Shown here: piece by piece, positions 1 through 8,652 of the stretch
Layout of the letters: each line of letters starts with the position of its first letter
Numbering within the stretch: position 1 is the stretch's first letter
Origin: Vibrio cyclitrophicus
GTDB lineage: Bacteria > Pseudomonadota > Gammaproteobacteria > Enterobacterales > Vibrionaceae
Length of the DNA stretch: 64,000 nucleotides
NCBI RefSeq assembly: GCF_024347435.1
Contig: NZ_AP025480.1
Span: 2,542,001 to 2,606,000 of the forward strand
Direction of reading: 5' to 3'
The notes under the pieces: model-generated
Databases searched by the model: none
Seen by the model: the letters and a program-made list of their open reading frames with translations, nothing else
What the model was told of the DNA's origin: nothing
Program-made: the position numbers and the translations under genes

Positions 1-182
1 ATATACTGAGAAAGGAATACTGTTGATTTTGATATGGATGTCACTCTATTCAGTAGAATCGTTTGCTTAGGATGGTATTTCGCCAATTTATCCAAAAAAC
101 AGTCAACTCTCGCAAAACCAATAGAATTAGTGGTGCATCAAGATGCATTGCCATCTTAAAGTTCCGTCATTTAGATCATTAA

Positions 183-198
183 TGTGATCGATCTCACC
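183..198 (+). promoter_or_regulatory. CRP-type site upstream of ompK
   Basis: The sequence TGTGA-TCGATC-TCACC matches the CRP consensus (TGTGA-N6-TCACA) except for the last base. It lies 129 bases before the ompK start. The E. coli relative tsx is controlled by CRP and CytR, so cAMP control is plausible here. Nothing else was recognised in the gene-free stretch 1-326. Confidence 0.6.
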
Positions 199-326
199 AT
201 AATAATTGTAGTTTACACTCCGTCTCACTTTTATTTGAGAACAAAATCGCTATTATGCTCGGCATTCGGACATATAAACACGCACGGATTAGCGGGTTAC
301 TTATTTCAAACATAGAGAGTTCCATT

Positions 327-1118
327 ATGCGTAAATCACTTTTAACTCTTGGCCTACTTGCAGCAGCATCTGCTCCAGTAATGGCGGCTGATTATTCTGA
401 CGGCGACATCCATAAGAACGATTACAAATGGATGCAGTTCAACCTTATGGGTGCTATTGATGAACTTCCAGGCGAATCAACTCATGATTACCTAGAGATG
501 GAATTTGGTGGTCGCTCTGGAATCTTCGACCTATACGGTTACGTTGATGTATTCAACCTAACTTCTGATCCAGGCAGTGATAAAGATGGCCAAGAAAAAA
601 TCTTTATGAAGTTTGCGCCACGTATGTCTCTTGACGGCCTAACTGGCAAAGATCTATCTTTCGGTCCAGTCCAAGAGCTTTATGTTTCTACACTTATGGA
701 ATGGGGCGGAAACTCTGGCGTTAACACTCAAAAAGTTGGTCTTGGCTCTGACGTGATGGTTCCTTGGTTGGGCAAAATTGGCCTAAACCTATACGGTACA
801 TACGATTCAAACAACAAAGATTGGAACGGCTACCAAATCTCGACTAACTGGTTCAAACCATTCTACTTCTTCGAGAATGGTTCATTCATCTCTTACCAAG
901 GTTACATCGATTACCAATTCGGCATGGATGATGATAACAAAGCGTTGAATACATCAAATGGTGGCGTTATGTTCAACGGCCTTTACTGGCACTCAGATCG
1001 CTTTGCTGTTGGTTACGGCCTTAAAGGCTACAAAGACGTTTACGGTCTTAAAGATGACGGCCTAGCAGGTAAAACGACAGGCTTCGGTCACTACGTAGCG
1101 GTAACTTACAAGTTCTAA
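327..1118 (+). CDS. ompK: Outer membrane protein OmpK (Tsx-like channel)
   Basis: This 263-residue outer-membrane beta-barrel belongs to the nucleoside-specific channel (Tsx/OmpK) family. In vibrios OmpK is known as the receptor of the broad-range phage KVP40. A signal peptide of about 20 residues ends in PVMA before ADYSDGDIHKNDYKW, and the chain ends in aromatic Phe (AVTYKF), as expected for BAM-dependent barrel assembly. An upstream in-frame ATG at 255 would add 24 residues before the signal peptide. I chose 327 because AGAGAG lies about 7 bases before it and the signal peptide starts there. The gene stands alone, with a CRP-type site upstream and an intrinsic terminator downstream. Surface loops of this protein are expected to vary between strains under phage pressure. 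Confidence 0.93.
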   Translation: MRKSLLTLGLLAAASAPVMAADYSDGDIHKNDYKWMQFNLMGAIDELPGESTHDYLEMEFGGRSGIFDLYGYVDVFNLTSDPGSDKDGQEKIFMKFAPRMSLDGLTGKDLSFGPVQELYVSTLMEWGGNSGVNTQKVGLGSDVMVPWLGKIGLNLYGTYDSNNKDWNGYQISTNWFKPFYFFENGSFISYQGYIDYQFGMDDDNKALNTSNGGVMFNGLYWHSDRFAVGYGLKGYKDVYGLKDDGLAGKTTGFGHYVAVTYKF

Positions 1119-1142
1119 TCGAACTTCTAAGAAAGTTTCCTC

Positions 1143-1168
1143 AATGGCACCCTCGGGTGCCATTTTTT
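1143..1168 (+). terminator. Intrinsic terminator of ompK
   Basis: The arms AATGGCACCC and GGGTGCCATT pair around TC and are followed by a run of T. It ends the ompK transcript. Confidence 0.85.
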
Positions 1169-1228
1169 ATTGCTTTCATTTAATGCCTCGCTATCCTTGC
1201 AGCACCACTTTCTTATCTCGGTATTGCT

Positions 1229-2122
1229 GTGAACATTACTATTGTTGGGCCTGGGGCTATTGGCTCTTTGTGGGCGATAAAACTACTTCAAGCGGGTCAT
1301 AATGTCTCTTTGTGGGGCCGCTCTGCTAACAACTCAATGGAACTATCATTGGATGAGCAAGCTTCTCTTTCCTTCAGTAATCACAATATCGAAAAGCTAT
1401 CTGAAAGTGATTTAGTCATCTTCACGGTCAAAGCTTGGCAAGTAGAAGAAGCAACCACTCCGCTACTTCAACACCTCGATCCCGACACCATTCTCATGTT
1501 CCTGCACAACGGAATGGGTGCGGTCGATCAGATAGCAACTCAAATTGATGCTCACCCAGTAGTATTGGCGACTACCACCCAAGCTGCATTCAAACCCGAC
1601 CGCAATAATGTATCTCACACAGGAATCGGCCAAACACAATTGGGGACTTTTAACCTCAAGGGTCAACAGTGCACTTTTTTAGTCGATGTGTTGGAACATG
1701 CCTTACCTACTGTAAGTTGGAACCCAGAGATAAAAACAGCGCTATGGACTAAGCTCGCCATCAATTGTGCCATCAACCCATTGACTGGGCTGGAACAAAT
1801 CACAAACGGAGAGCTTGTTGACCAAAGATTTAGCGAAGTTTTGAGTTCTATAATTAGAGAAATCACACAAGTGATGCTGGCAGAAGGCATTACTTGTTCA
1901 TTCGACGAATTAGAGACAAGCGTCAACAAGGTTATTCAAGCGACAGCAAAGAACAACTCTTCAATGAAGCAAGATATGTTTTACCAACGAAAGACAGAGA
2001 TCGACTTCATTACCGGACACCTAATAAAGACGGCACTTAAGCATCAGATAGATGTTCCTGTTAACCAAAAGCTCTTCGATCAGGTTAAAGAACGAGAAAA
2101 TAGTTGGAATCAGCAAGATTAG
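1229..2122 (+). CDS. panE: 2-dehydropantoate 2-reductase family protein
   Basis: This is a 297-residue cytosolic NADPH-dependent reductase of the ApbA/PanE family. The family reduces ketopantoate to pantoate in pantothenate and CoA synthesis. The N-terminal Rossmann motif GPGAIGSLWA starts at residue 7. The C-terminal helical half contains TALWTKLAINCAINPLTGL, the family's substrate-binding segment with Lys and Asn. The start is GTG (GTG AAC ATT ACT), because the Rossmann strand MNITIVGPG begins immediately there. It is followed after 87 bases by csdA on the same strand, so co-transcription is possible. Several PanE paralogues exist in bacteria, so the exact substrate is an inference. Confidence 0.85.
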   Translation: MNITIVGPGAIGSLWAIKLLQAGHNVSLWGRSANNSMELSLDEQASLSFSNHNIEKLSESDLVIFTVKAWQVEEATTPLLQHLDPDTILMFLHNGMGAVDQIATQIDAHPVVLATTTQAAFKPDRNNVSHTGIGQTQLGTFNLKGQQCTFLVDVLEHALPTVSWNPEIKTALWTKLAINCAINPLTGLEQITNGELVDQRFSEVLSSIIREITQVMLAEGITCSFDELETSVNKVIQATAKNNSSMKQDMFYQRKTEIDFITGHLIKTALKHQIDVPVNQKLFDQVKERENSWNQQD

Positions 2123-2209
2123 TCAGCAACCGTTCACAAGTCGCGATAAAATAACGATACCGCTCAGCATAACGCTAGCACCAATTTCCAAGATTTTAGG
2201 TAAAAATAG

Positions 2210-3421
2210 ATGCTTGATATCAATCACATCCGAGAGCAGTTTCCTGCGCTATCACAAACCATCAACCAACAACCGTTGATTTACTTAGACAGCGCGGCAA
2301 CGACACAAAAACCTCAGGTGGTTATTGATGCCATTAGCCAGTATTACTCCAAGCAAAATGCCAATGTTCATCGTGGTAGCCACAGCTTAACAGCGAACGC
2401 GACCAGTCAGTTTGAAGCAGCAAGAGATAAGGTCGCTCAGTTTATTGGCGCGACATCGTCAAAAGAGATCATCTGGACTCGCGGTGCCACCGAAGCGCTC
2501 AACCTAATTGCTCAAACCTACGCAAGAAGCACGCTTCAGCCCGGCGATGAGATCTTGGTTAGCGAAATGGAGCATCACGCCAACATTGTACCTTGGCAAA
2601 TTGTGGCAGAACAAACCGGCGCTAGAGTCGTTAAAGTACCGATGACATCAGATTGTGAATTTGATCTACAAGCTTTTGATCATCTGCTTAATGATAAGAC
2701 CAAAATTGTTGCATTAGCTCAGATAACCAACGTTACCGGTTCTCGTCAGCCGATTAAAGCTGTCATAGAAAAAGCCCACATGAAGAATGCGATTGTTGTG
2801 GTCGATGGCGCACAAGGCATCGTTCATGAGCCAGTTGATGTTTCTTCTTTAGATGCGGATTTCTATGTTTTCTCAGGGCACAAGCTCTATGCCCCTGCAG
2901 GTATCGGTGTCCTTTATGGCAAACTTGAATTGCTCGAAGTAATGCCACCTTGGCATGGTGGTGGCAAAATGGTCGAGCGCGTCTCTTTCTCTGGCACCAC
3001 ATTTTCTGAACTGCCTGGTAAATTTGAAGCTGGCACGCCAAACGTGGCGGGAGCCATCGCATTAAGTACAGCGATAGAATGGTTACATAAGTTTGAGCAG
3101 CACGATGTGGAAACTCACATCCACCAGCTACAACAGAAAACCTACCAAGCACTCAACCAATTGGATGATATCCAGGTTCTTGGCTACAAACCCAATTCAA
3201 GTGTGATTACTTTTGTGATGGACGGTGTTCACCATCAAGATATTGCGACACTGTTGGATCAACAAGGTATTGCGGTTCGAGCAGGACATCATTGTGCTCA
3301 CCCATTGATGGATGCGCTTAATGTAAAAGGAACGGTTCGAGTTTCATTTGGTATTTACAACAACATGGATGATGTTGAAAAGCTCGTTGCGGCGATAGAA
3401 AAAGCCGTTGATATGCTATAG
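2210..3421 (+). CDS. csdA: Cysteine desulfurase CsdA (SufS-type)
   Basis: This is a 403-residue PLP-dependent group II cysteine desulfurase. It removes sulfur from cysteine as an enzyme-bound persulfide and passes it to CsdE. PLP Lys225 lies in FSGHKLYAPAGIG, and catalytic Cys362 lies in RAGHHCAHPLMD. The N-terminal segment YLDSAATTQKP is typical of the SufS/CsdA class. The partner genes csdE and tcdA lie immediately downstream but on the opposite strand, convergent with csdA. In E. coli csdA-csdE and tcdA run in one direction, so this arrangement differs. SufS is the alternative name, but the neighbours favour CsdA. Confidence 0.93.
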   Translation: MLDINHIREQFPALSQTINQQPLIYLDSAATTQKPQVVIDAISQYYSKQNANVHRGSHSLTANATSQFEAARDKVAQFIGATSSKEIIWTRGATEALNLIAQTYARSTLQPGDEILVSEMEHHANIVPWQIVAEQTGARVVKVPMTSDCEFDLQAFDHLLNDKTKIVALAQITNVTGSRQPIKAVIEKAHMKNAIVVVDGAQGIVHEPVDVSSLDADFYVFSGHKLYAPAGIGVLYGKLELLEVMPPWHGGGKMVERVSFSGTTFSELPGKFEAGTPNVAGAIALSTAIEWLHKFEQHDVETHIHQLQQKTYQALNQLDDIQVLGYKPNSSVITFVMDGVHHQDIATLLDQQGIAVRAGHHCAHPLMDALNVKGTVRVSFGIYNNMDDVEKLVAAIEKAVDML

Positions 3422-3454
3422 ATAGTAAAGAATAACGAGTAGCTAAATTATTTA

Positions 3455-3482
3455 GGGTTGGCGTTTAGCGCCAACCCTTTTT
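3455..3482 (+). terminator. Terminator of csdA, between convergent genes
   Basis: GGGTTGGCG pairs with CGCCAACCC around TTTAG and is followed by TTTTTTG. It sits in the 83-bp gap between the convergent csdA and csdE and clearly serves csdA. The T-run on the other strand is weaker. Confidence 0.85.
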
Positions 3483-3504
3483 GTTTCTGTGTATCTAAGA
3501 GATG

Positions 3505-3933
3505 CTAAGCACTTAGCTCTTGGATTTGAGCAACAATCGCTTTTAATCCATTACCGCGAGATGGGCTTAGATGAGTAATTAGACCGATGTTTTCAAAATA
3601 ACTATCAATATCGAACGATTGTATCTGTGCTGATGTTTTTCCATCAAAAGCAGACATCACTAATGCGATAAGACCGCGAACGATACGAGCATCAGAATCA
3701 GCACAAAAGTACCAAACACCGTCGATGTTCTGAGAAACTAGCCAGACTTGGCTTTCACAACCAGAAACAACAACCTGCTCATTTTTCAGCTCGTCAGGCA
3801 TGGTTGGCAGTTTCTTGCCCCATTGAATCACTTGACGATAACGTTCTTCCCAACCGCTGAAAGTCTGCATCTTTGCGACAATATCATCACTGGTAATTTC
3901 TTGGCCGAATGGAGAACTTGGAAATGACGTCAT
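3505..3933 (-). CDS. csdE: SufE-like sulfur acceptor CsdE
   Basis: This 142-residue SufE-family protein accepts persulfide sulfur from CsdA and stimulates its activity. The acceptor Cys59 lies in VVSGCESQVWL, the SufE hallmark. The conserved segments FCADSDARIVRGL and HLSPSRGNGL also fit. It follows tcdA by 41 bases on the same strand, so the two probably form an operon. CsdE is known in E. coli to interact with CsdL/TcdA, which supports a functional link despite the inverted csdA. Confidence 0.93.
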   Translation of the reverse strand: MTSFPSSPFGQEITSDDIVAKMQTFSGWEERYRQVIQWGKKLPTMPDELKNEQVVVSGCESQVWLVSQNIDGVWYFCADSDARIVRGLIALVMSAFDGKTSAQIQSFDIDSYFENIGLITHLSPSRGNGLKAIVAQIQELSA

Positions 3934-3974
3934 TTTTATATCCAGTAAATTCTTAGTAAGCTCAAAGTAACGAG

Positions 3975-4784
3975 TTACTTAGTATGCTTTTGAACGATCT
4001 TTTCTACGATACGTGAAACCGCCACAAAACCAAACGTAGCCGTTACCACCGTTGCTGCGCCAAAACCTGTCGCACAATCCATTCGTTTTGGCCCTTCTGC
4101 GGTCGCTTTCGCAGCACATACACTGCCGTCAGCTTGAGGGTATTTAAGTTGCTCAGTCGAGAACACACAATCGATGCCAAACTTACGTGCTGGGTTCTTA
4201 GGGAAATTGTGATGACGACGTAATGTGTCTTTCAATTTCTTCGCTAACGGGTCTTGAATCGTCTTAGTCAGATCAGCCACTTTGATTTGAGTTGGGTCGA
4301 CTTGGCCACCCGCACCACCCGTGGTGATCACTTTGATTTTGTTACTACGACAATACGCCAACAGCGAAGCTTTAGCTTTCATGCTATCAATCGCATCGAG
4401 AACAAAATCGAACTCTTTCGACAAATACTCAGCCTGATTGTCAGGACCAATAAAGTCATCAATCAGGTTCACTTTACACTCAGGGTTAATCAACTTAACG
4501 CGCTCAGCCATCACTTCGATTTTGCTCTTGCCAACCGTACCCGACATAGCGTGGATCTGACGGTTAATGTTAGTCACGCACACGTCATCCATATCGATCA
4601 ACGTTAGCTCACCTAAACCAGTACGTGCAAGCGCTTCAACCGCCCATGAACCGACGCCACCAATACCGATCACACACACATGTGCCGCTCTAAGTATGTC
4701 GACTTCACTATTGCCATACAGACGGCGAGTGCCACCAAATCGTTGGTCATAGTTTTCTGAGGCTGGTGTGGTCAATTCACGCAT
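3975..4784 (-). CDS. tcdA: tRNA threonylcarbamoyladenosine dehydratase TcdA (CsdL)
   Basis: This 269-residue E1-like enzyme uses ATP to cyclise tRNA t6A37 to ct6A. The nucleotide-binding motif VIGIGGVGSW lies near residue 35, followed by TLIDMDDVCVTNINRQ, which is typical of ThiF/MoeB/E1 folds. The segment CVFSTEQLKYPQ and the C-terminal hydrophobic tail GFGAATVVTATFGFVAVS match E. coli CsdL. ATG at 4784 was chosen because the family starts shortly before QRFGGTRRLYG. A TTG at 4796 would add four residues, and neither start has a strong ribosome site. It is upstream of csdE on the same strand. Confidence 0.92.
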   Translation of the reverse strand: MRELTTPASENYDQRFGGTRRLYGNSEVDILRAAHVCVIGIGGVGSWAVEALARTGLGELTLIDMDDVCVTNINRQIHAMSGTVGKSKIEVMAERVKLINPECKVNLIDDFIGPDNQAEYLSKEFDFVLDAIDSMKAKASLLAYCRSNKIKVITTGGAGGQVDPTQIKVADLTKTIQDPLAKKLKDTLRRHHNFPKNPARKFGIDCVFSTEQLKYPQADGSVCAAKATAEGPKRMDCATGFGAATVVTATFGFVAVSRIVEKIVQKHTK

Positions 4785-4801
4785 TATTGCCGCCAATTTA
4801 T

Positions 4802-4841
4802 TTCTGAGAAAAAGAAAAGAGTGCGTTTTATACGCACTCTT
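4802..4841 (-). terminator. Terminator of mltA
   Basis: AAGAGTGCGT and ACGCACTCTT form a 10-bp stem around a 5-base loop. On the minus strand it is followed by TTTCTTTTTCTC. It lies between the mltA stop and the tcdA start, so it ends mltA. Confidence 0.8.
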
Positions 4842-4897
4842 GAATTAAAAGTCTAGGGGATTAGCGATTCGCTTTCAATGCCCTATTTTATCGTCGT

Positions 4898-6010
4898 TTA
4901 CTCAACCTTCTCAGGAGGCAAAGCCCAAGGCGCTTCGGTTGCAGAGCCATCTAGGCCAAGTTTCCATACACGACCAAAGTGCTTATAGTGACCCGCTTCA
5001 GTACCCGCTCTTGGCCCCATACCATGGTAGAGATCTAAATGGTTCTGCTTAACTGCGCCGCCCGTATCCAAAACCAGTAACAATCTTAGTTGGTGCGCGC
5101 CGCTCCACGTGCCATCGGCATTCAACAATGGAACCTCAGCCAAAATAGGTGTACCCATAGGTAATATCGAACGATCTCCAGCAACGGCAGCCATTGGTAA
5201 CAATGGAATACCAGCACTTCCCATTACCGACAAATCTGCTCTAGAACTAAAGAATACAAAAGAAGGGTTTTGTTCAAGTAGCTCTTTTACCACTTCAGGC
5301 TCATTCGCCAATACCCACTCTTTGATTGCTTTCAGTGACATTTTTTCACGAGGAACCAAGCCTCTATCGATCAATACACGACCAATACTCACATAAGCTT
5401 TGTTGTTCTTTCCTGCATAAGCAAAGTACTTGAGCGTGTCGTCGTCACCAAAATGCACAAAGCCACTACCTTGCACCTCCATCATAAACGGGTCGATACG
5501 GTTTGCTGCATAGCCAAGTTCAAGGCCTTGCCCATCCAACGCACCATTGTAGATTTCTTCGCGAGTGGGACACTCTTTACCGCAATCAGGGAGCCCATAG
5601 ACAGGAAATTGATATTCTTCGTTCGCTTCATGGCGTAATTCTATGACTGGAGAAAAGTAACCAGTAAACAAAACATTACCTTGCTTATCGCCACCACCAA
5701 GTTGAGCGGTTTGAACACCGAAATTAGCTAATTCGCTAGGATCGCCACTCAGCATCGCCCACTCATTGAGTTGCTGATACAACGGTTCATAGATCTTAGC
5801 CATTGAAGGAGATTTAGAAACCACCATCTCAGCTTGTTCTGCAAATGCGGTGTAGTCTCTTGGTTTGTTGGATTCAACCTGATCGACCTTATTTAAGGTA
5901 CGAGGAAAGTCATCATCAAAGTGTTGTTGAGCACGATCGGTGGGTTGAGCACAGCCAAATAGTAAAGAGGCAGCAACAAGGGGAAGCCATTTTTTAATCA
6001 CAAGAGTCAT
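4898..6010 (-). CDS. mltA: Membrane-bound lytic murein transglycosylase A
   Basis: This 370-residue outer-membrane lipoprotein cleaves peptidoglycan glycan strands to 1,6-anhydro-muropeptides. The signal peptide ends in a lipobox SLLFGC. The C-terminal 3D domain with LDTGGAVKQNHLDLYHG holds the conserved aspartates of the double-psi-barrel active site. The MltA domain precedes it (LFTGYFSPVIELR, MMEVQGSGFV). ATG at 6010 gives a standard 20-residue lipoprotein leader. ATG at 6025 and TTG at 6040 are upstream alternatives, and no strong ribosome site decides between them. Confidence 0.92.
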   Translation of the reverse strand: MTLVIKKWLPLVAASLLFGCAQPTDRAQQHFDDDFPRTLNKVDQVESNKPRDYTAFAEQAEMVVSKSPSMAKIYEPLYQQLNEWAMLSGDPSELANFGVQTAQLGGGDKQGNVLFTGYFSPVIELRHEANEEYQFPVYGLPDCGKECPTREEIYNGALDGQGLELGYAANRIDPFMMEVQGSGFVHFGDDDTLKYFAYAGKNNKAYVSIGRVLIDRGLVPREKMSLKAIKEWVLANEPEVVKELLEQNPSFVFFSSRADLSVMGSAGIPLLPMAAVAGDRSILPMGTPILAEVPLLNADGTWSGAHQLRLLLVLDTGGAVKQNHLDLYHGMGPRAGTEAGHYKHFGRVWKLGLDGSATEAPWALPPEKVE

Positions 6011-6091
6011 CCTAAAAATTCTATGCATCGAGGATGACAAAAACGGTCAGATAACACAATCTTAGATTGTAAGAGTTTACAGTAAGATAAC

Positions 6092-6580
6092 CTATCGAAC
6101 TGAATTAACCATATGTCCCTTAAGACGGAAGACAGGATTATAGTGAGCGTCTGAATCGAGCACCATCTCTGTGTTGTCAGAGTTAGTGATACGAAAACGA
6201 TAGGCTCTATCTCCCGTCTTATATTCGAAGTAGTTCCCATCGAAATCAAAACTAGTCGACACAACAGATCCTCGTACTGACACACCATTGGCATTGAGCA
6301 CAAATTCGTCCGTTACATAATGTGCAACGTCCTGCTCTACCCAAGTGCCATACAACAAGTGGTCAGGCGTTGCTGCATCTTGTACTCGTGAAAGCACGTC
6401 GCTGAATAAAGAAACCACAGCAAATGAACCCACTAGGGCCAATACCATCAAGCAACGTTCGATGATCTTACGCTTCAATTTAGACTGATTGCGTTGTTCT
6501 GCTTCGCTGTAAAGGTTTTCCGTTATCTCATCGATCTTGTTCTTTCTTGCTGGCGCTTGCTGCATTCGGTTACTACTCAT
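6092..6580 (-). CDS. DUF2850 family membrane-anchored protein
   Basis: This 162-residue protein resembles the DUF2850 family of vibrios, which has no known function. It has a basic cytosolic N-terminus of about 40 residues and one transmembrane helix (CLMVLALVGSFAVVSLFSDVL, about residues 43-63). A periplasmic domain follows with LYGTWVEQDVAHY and FEYKTGDRAYRFRI. It lies between mltA (same strand) and argA (divergent). A cell-envelope role is only a guess. The family assignment is from memory of vibrio neighbourhoods. Confidence 0.72.
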   Translation of the reverse strand: MSSNRMQQAPARKNKIDEITENLYSEAEQRNQSKLKRKIIERCLMVLALVGSFAVVSLFSDVLSRVQDAATPDHLLYGTWVEQDVAHYVTDEFVLNANGVSVRGSVVSTSFDFDGNYFEYKTGDRAYRFRITNSDNTEMVLDSDAHYNPVFRLKGHMVNSVR

Positions 6581-6676
6581 AAAGATGCTGTATATATTCT
6601 ACACTGAGACCGTTTGTATAATGAAGTCTCGATGAGAATAGTTTGCGCTTTATTCCAAAAACATGTTGTTTAAATT

Positions 6677-6690
6677 TGAATTTAAATGCT
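6677..6690 (+). promoter_or_regulatory. Possible ArgR half-box upstream of argA
   Basis: TGAAT-TTAA-ATGCT at 6677-6690 resembles an ARG box (TGAAT-N4-ATTCA) with a clean left half and a poor right half. It lies 37 bases before argA, a gene normally repressed by ArgR. A second box was not found, so this is weak. Confidence 0.3.
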
Positions 6691-6726
6691 AAATTAGCGA
6701 ATAAATAAACAAAATGGACTTGTTCT

Positions 6727-8064
6727 GTGAAATTAAGAAGTACAGCGCTAGTAAAAGGCTTCAGACAATCAACACCTTACGTAAATGCTCACCGTGGCAA
6801 AACCATGGTCATTATGCTAGGAGGCGAAGCTGTTGCTGACAAAAATTTCGGCAACATTATTAGTGATATAGCCCTACTCCACAGCCTAGGAGTCAAGATT
6901 GTTCTCGTTCACGGGGCAAGACCACAGATAAATCAGCTGCTAGCAAAGCAAGATTGCCATACGCCTTACCATAAGAACATTAGAGTCACTGACGAATATT
7001 CTTTAGGGGTAGCGATGCAAGCCGCAGGTCAATTACAGCTGGCTATTACAGCTCGTCTTTCGATGAGCCTTAATAACACCCCAATGGCAGGCACTCAACT
7101 GAATGTGATGAGTGGTAACTTCATTACGGCTCAGCCGCTAGGCGTAGATGACGGTACGGATTATTGCCACAGCGGACGTATTCGTCGAATCGATATCGAA
7201 GGGATTAATCGCACACTTGATCAAGGCTCTATTGTCCTGTTAGGTCCAATTGCTAGCTCCGTGACAGGAGAAAGTTTTAACCTGCTTTCTGAAGAAGTCG
7301 CAACACAAGTCGCGATTCGCTTAAAGGCAGACAAGCTGATTGGATTTTGCTCCGAACAAGGGGTAACCGACGAAAGCGGTAATGTACTCGCCGAACTGTT
7401 CCCTAAAGACGCTAAACAAATCCTAGAACGCTTAACGGAGTCTCAGAATCCGACCGAAGATATGAGCACGGGAACACTACGCTTCCTAAAAGGTGCTATC
7501 TCCGCTTGTCGAGCCGGTGTTCCACGTTGCCACTTAATCAGTTACAAGGTCGATGGCGCGTTAATCCAAGAGCTGTTCTCTTTTGACGGTATTGGTACCC
7601 AAGTCGTGATGGCAAGTGCTGAGCAAGTAAGACAAGCTCAGATTGATGATATTGGTGGCATATTTGATCTCATTCGGCCCCTGGAAGAACAGGGTATCTT
7701 AGTTCGTCGCTCAAGAGAGCAGTTAGAACAGGAGATCCATCGCTTTACCATTATTGAAAAAGACGGGCTTATTATTGGGTGCGCTGCGCTTTATGCGTAT
7801 CCAGAAGATCACATGGCAGAGATGGCGTGCGTCGCTATCCACCCTGATTATCGAGATGGGAACCGTGGTCAATTGCTACTGGATTACATGCGTCACCAAT
7901 CCAAGTCTCGAGATATCGACCAGATATTTGTTCTTACCACGCACAGCCTTCATTGGTTCCGCGAACAAGGGTTTTACGAGATTGGGGTTGATGAATTACC
8001 GATGGAAAAGCAGGGGCTTTATAACTATCAACGAAATTCAAAAATCTTAGCATTGAACGTATAA
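6727..8064 (+). CDS. argA: N-acetylglutamate synthase (classical ArgA)
   Basis: This 445-residue cytosolic enzyme makes N-acetylglutamate from acetyl-CoA and glutamate, the first step of arginine synthesis. The N-terminal amino-acid-kinase-like domain (about residues 20-290) contains [12 protein letters not shown]. The C-terminal GNAT domain (about 300-445) contains [20 protein letters not shown], the acetyl-CoA loop. The length fits the two-domain ArgA. The start is GTG (GTG AAA TTA AGA AGT). The gene is divergent from the DUF2850 gene. Arginine feedback inhibition and ArgR repression are known for the family. Confidence 0.94.
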   Translation: MKLRSTALVKGFRQSTPYVNAHRGKTMVIMLGGEAVADKNFGNIISDIALLHSLGVKIVLVHGARPQINQLLAKQDCHTPYHKNIRVTDEYSLGVAMQAAGQLQLAITARLSMSLNNTPMAGTQLNVMSGNFITAQPLGVDDGTDYCHSGRIRRIDIEGINRTLDQGSIVLLGPIASSVTGESFNLLSEEVATQVAIRLKADKLIGFCSEQGVTDESGNVLAELFPKDAKQILERLTESQNPTEDMSTGTLRFLKGAISACRAGVPRCHLISYKVDGALIQELFSFDGIGTQVVMASAEQVRQAQIDDIGGIFDLIRPLEEQGILVRRSREQLEQEIHRFTIIEKDGLIIGCAALYAYPEDHMAEMACVAIHPDYRDGNRGQLLLDYMRHQSKSRDIDQIFVLTTHSLHWFREQGFYEIGVDELPMEKQGLYNYQRNSKILALNV

Positions 8065-8227
8065 TTAAAAATTCAGATCGAAATCTCACTTTGATCCAAA
8101 AATAATTGCAAATGTAATCGTTTACTATATGAGTTTTATCAAGTATGCACTTTAACTCACACCAATAATTGTATAGAATTTGCACGTTTTATGGATATGA
8201 ACAAACGTTTTTATTGGAATACCCCCA

Positions 8228-8308
8228 ATGTTTGAACCTGTAACATTGAGGAGGTCACTGCACGGATTGCTATCCCCGTTAACGTTTAACACGACATCAA
8301 TATGTTGA
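8228..8308 (+). CDS. Candidate 26-codon leader ORF
   Basis: An ATG at 8228 opens 26 codons ending in TGA at 8306-8308. This stop overlaps an ATG at 8302, the first of two possible starts of the next small ORF. There is no clear ribosome site before it. A very strong ribosome-site-like GAGGAGGT lies inside it at 8248-8255, just after an inverted repeat AATGTT-N9-AACATT. It may be chance, or a translationally coupled leader. No homologue is recognised. Confidence 0.25.
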   Translation: MFEPVTLRRSLHGLLSPLTFNTTSIC

Positions 8309-8343
8309 GCGTTAATATAAACAGCAAAAAGAGCAACATTGAT

Positions 8344-8535
8344 ATGAGAACCATTGTTTGTAATTCGCTGCAAAGTTTTTGGGATATGGCTGATAACCAA
8401 TTCTTAGAAGGTTTAGACGTACACTGCGTTTTCCCTGTGAGCGAGAATCTAAAAGAGTTTATCTTGAACTGCCAAGCCAAATACAAGATAAACCATATAT
8501 CATTTACTCGAGCGTTTTTAGGAACAGATTCTTAA
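8344..8535 (+). CDS. Hypothetical small protein (63 aa)
   Basis: This short ORF starts MRTIVCNSLQSFWDMADNQ and ends FTRAFLGTDS. Its composition looks protein-like (mixed hydrophobic and charged residues, two Trp/Phe-rich segments, three Cys), and it fills the space between argA and recD. GAG at 8331-8333 lies 10 bases before the chosen ATG. An upstream in-frame ATG at 8302 would add 14 residues. No family is recognised and no membrane segment is seen. It could be a small vibrio-specific protein or a non-coding frame. Confidence 0.45.
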   Translation: MRTIVCNSLQSFWDMADNQFLEGLDVHCVFPVSENLKEFILNCQAKYKINHISFTRAFLGTDS

Positions 8536-8652
8536 TAACGCTCAAAGCGACCAGGGATGGTTGCTTTATGTACTACCTTTTAGCCATTTAGCTGCGTTAC
8601 CCCTCGCGATGCCCCTCACTAGAACCCACTAACAGTTGAAGTGAACAACTCA

